Source: Dyadobacter frigoris (lineage in GTDB: Bacteria > Bacteroidota > Bacteroidia > Cytophagales > Spirosomataceae). Taken from it: DNA of 64,000 bases. The DNA lies in contig NZ_SZVO01000010.1 of NCBI RefSeq assembly GCF_005280585.1, positions 248,001 to 312,000 of the forward strand, given 5' to 3'. Under the pieces are notes generated by a model. The model did no database searches. It was not told the DNA's origin and saw only the letters and a program-made list of their open reading frames with translations. The position numbers and the translations under genes are program-made. Shown in pieces: positions 63,219 through 64,000 of this stretch. How positions within the stretch are numbered: position 1 is the first letter of the stretch; every line of letters starts with the position of its first letter.

Positions 63219-63899
63219 TTAATTTTCGGTTGTATCTGGTTTTTTGACTGCGGCGGCGATATACACCGTTGCCAGTATGCTGAAAATATAAGCCTGGACC
63301 ATACCGGTCAGCAGTCCGAGCGCGCTCATGATGATCGGAAAAATCAGCGGTGTGATTGAGATCAGAATGGCCACTACCAAACCTCCGCTCATCATATTGC
63401 CGAAAAGACGTATGGCCAGGGCAAGTGTGCGTGAAGCTTCACTGATCAGGTTAAAGGGAAGCATGATGAACGTCGGCTCGATATAAGATTTCAGGTAACC
63501 AACGAAGCCATCAGCCCCGACACCATAAAACGGAACCGCCATAAAAACACAAACCGCCAATGCAGCCGTTGTCGAAAGCGAACCAGTGGGCGGTTCGTAC
63601 CAGGGAAAAATAATGCAGACATTGGCAACTGCAATGAACAGAAACAAAGTACCAATAAAAGCAATGTACTTTTCTGGTTTGTCGAGCCCAACTTCTTTGA
63701 TCTGACCATTGATGCCGGTAACCACCATTTCCAGTATACACTGCCAGCGTGAGATCTTCATTCCGGATTTGAGATTTCGCGTGATAACGGCAGAGCCCAC
63801 CACCAGCACAAACATCAGCACCCAGGTGGTGACGATCGTCAGGTTGAGATGGACAAAACCATACTCCCAAAATACCGTTTCATCCGGACTGAGCTTCAT
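63219..63899 (-). CDS. atpB: Alternative F1Fo ATPase a subunit
   Basis: This 226-residue, six-helix membrane protein carries the essential Arg (R164) in LALAIRLFGNMMSGGL, with the earlier helix YIAFIGTLFLFIAVANVC. It forms the ion channel facing the c ring. Its ATG overlaps the stop of the partial atpR gene by ATGA. Confidence 0.92.
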   Translation of the reverse strand: MKLSPDETVFWEYGFVHLNLTIVTTWVLMFVLVVGSAVITRNLKSGMKISRWQCILEMVVTGINGQIKEVGLDKPEKYIAFIGTLFLFIAVANVCIIFPWYEPPTGSLSTTAALAVCVFMAVPFYGVGADGFVGYLKSYIEPTFIMLPFNLISEASRTLALAIRLFGNMMSGGLVVAILISITPLIFPIIMSALGLLTGMVQAYIFSILATVYIAAAVKKPDTTEN

Positions 63900-64000
63900 A
63901 CCTTATCTAATTTGGTTTGCATTTTTTCATTTTTGTCTTCCCTTTTCGTCGCATAAATGACCAGGTAACGTGCCAGGATAAATCCCGCCAGACAAATCAG
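63896..64000 (-). CDS. atpR: N-ATPase AtpR subunit, C-terminal end (runs off the right edge)
   Basis: Thirty-four codons and a stop remain: LICLAGFILARYLVIYATKR then EDKNEKMQTKLDKV. The ending CLAGFILARYLV matches the last helix of AtpR, the small membrane protein found only in N-ATPase operons. Its overlap with the a-subunit gene and the gene order support this. The start, and atpD/atpC/atpQ, lie outside. Confidence 0.8.
   Translation of the reverse strand: MICLAGFILARYLVIYATKREDKNEKMQTKLDKV

Noticed and set aside
1..64000. CRISPR arrays, rRNA genes, intact insertion sequences
   Set aside because: No regularly spaced repeats, no rRNA-like sequence and no transposase were recognised.

Overview
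The window looks like chromosomal DNA of a Bacteroidota member, most likely a Cytophagales bacterium close to Dyadobacter. The grounds are moderate GC, A/T-rich gene starts without Shine-Dalgarno sequences, a TAnnTTTG-type -7 box before tetR, a SusC-style carboxypeptidase-like domain on the TonB receptor, a DUF1501/PSD1 pair, a propeller-type hybrid sensor kinase, and LytS/LytTR and AraC regulators. The genus is an inference. No rRNA gene, intact tRNA gene, CRISPR array or intact transposase was seen.

Layout. 1-6.9 kb: 5' part of a TonB receptor, a small lipoprotein, a TetR regulator with palindromic operators, and a DUF1501/PSD1 cytochrome operon. 7.3-8.9 kb: a decayed HEPN locus and gene-poor DNA. 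9.1-14.9 kb: a sigma-54 response regulator followed by a same-strand cluster of TANGO2-like protein, ATP-grasp ligase, LysE-type exporter, stand-alone CoaB-type ligase and lipoprotein hydrolase. 14.9-16.7 kb: an AT-rich two-gene unit of SMC/OLD-like ATPase plus an unrecognised partner, a candidate defence system. 16.8-27.7 kb: a large hybrid sensor kinase facing a long run of small exported genes (YceI, two YHS proteins, DoxX-like, barrel, DM13, DUF1223, damaged MsrB), then SRAP.

27.8-36 kb: a serine hydrolase and two LTXXQ-like periplasmic proteins opposite a LytS/LytTR pair. Next comes a sulfur locus (TlpA-like thioredoxin, DUF2892, rhodanese, MBL-rhodanese, decayed TauE/SafE) with a Crp/Fnr regulator. 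Two near-identical GTGA-N6-TCAC palindromes lie at its promoters. 36-44.6 kb: an OmpR-type two-component system with a TolC-RND-adaptor efflux operon. The pump lacks two of the usual proton-relay residues. 45-54.5 kb: sensor kinase, AraC regulator, duplicated spondin-domain lipoprotein, peroxiredoxin-like protein, DinB and P-type ATPase pseudogenes, and an intact CopB-type metal ATPase.

55-64 kb: a probable stress module of PRC-barrel, baeRF3, HPF-like and second PRC-barrel proteins, a YihY membrane protein, and then most of an alternative F-type ATPase of the N-ATPase kind (atpR end, a, c, b, alpha, gamma). Its atpD/atpC would lie beyond the right edge. Recurrent small pseudogenes (HEPN pair, TauE, MsrB, DinB, P-type ATPase end) show that the accessory DNA between the operons has been turning over.
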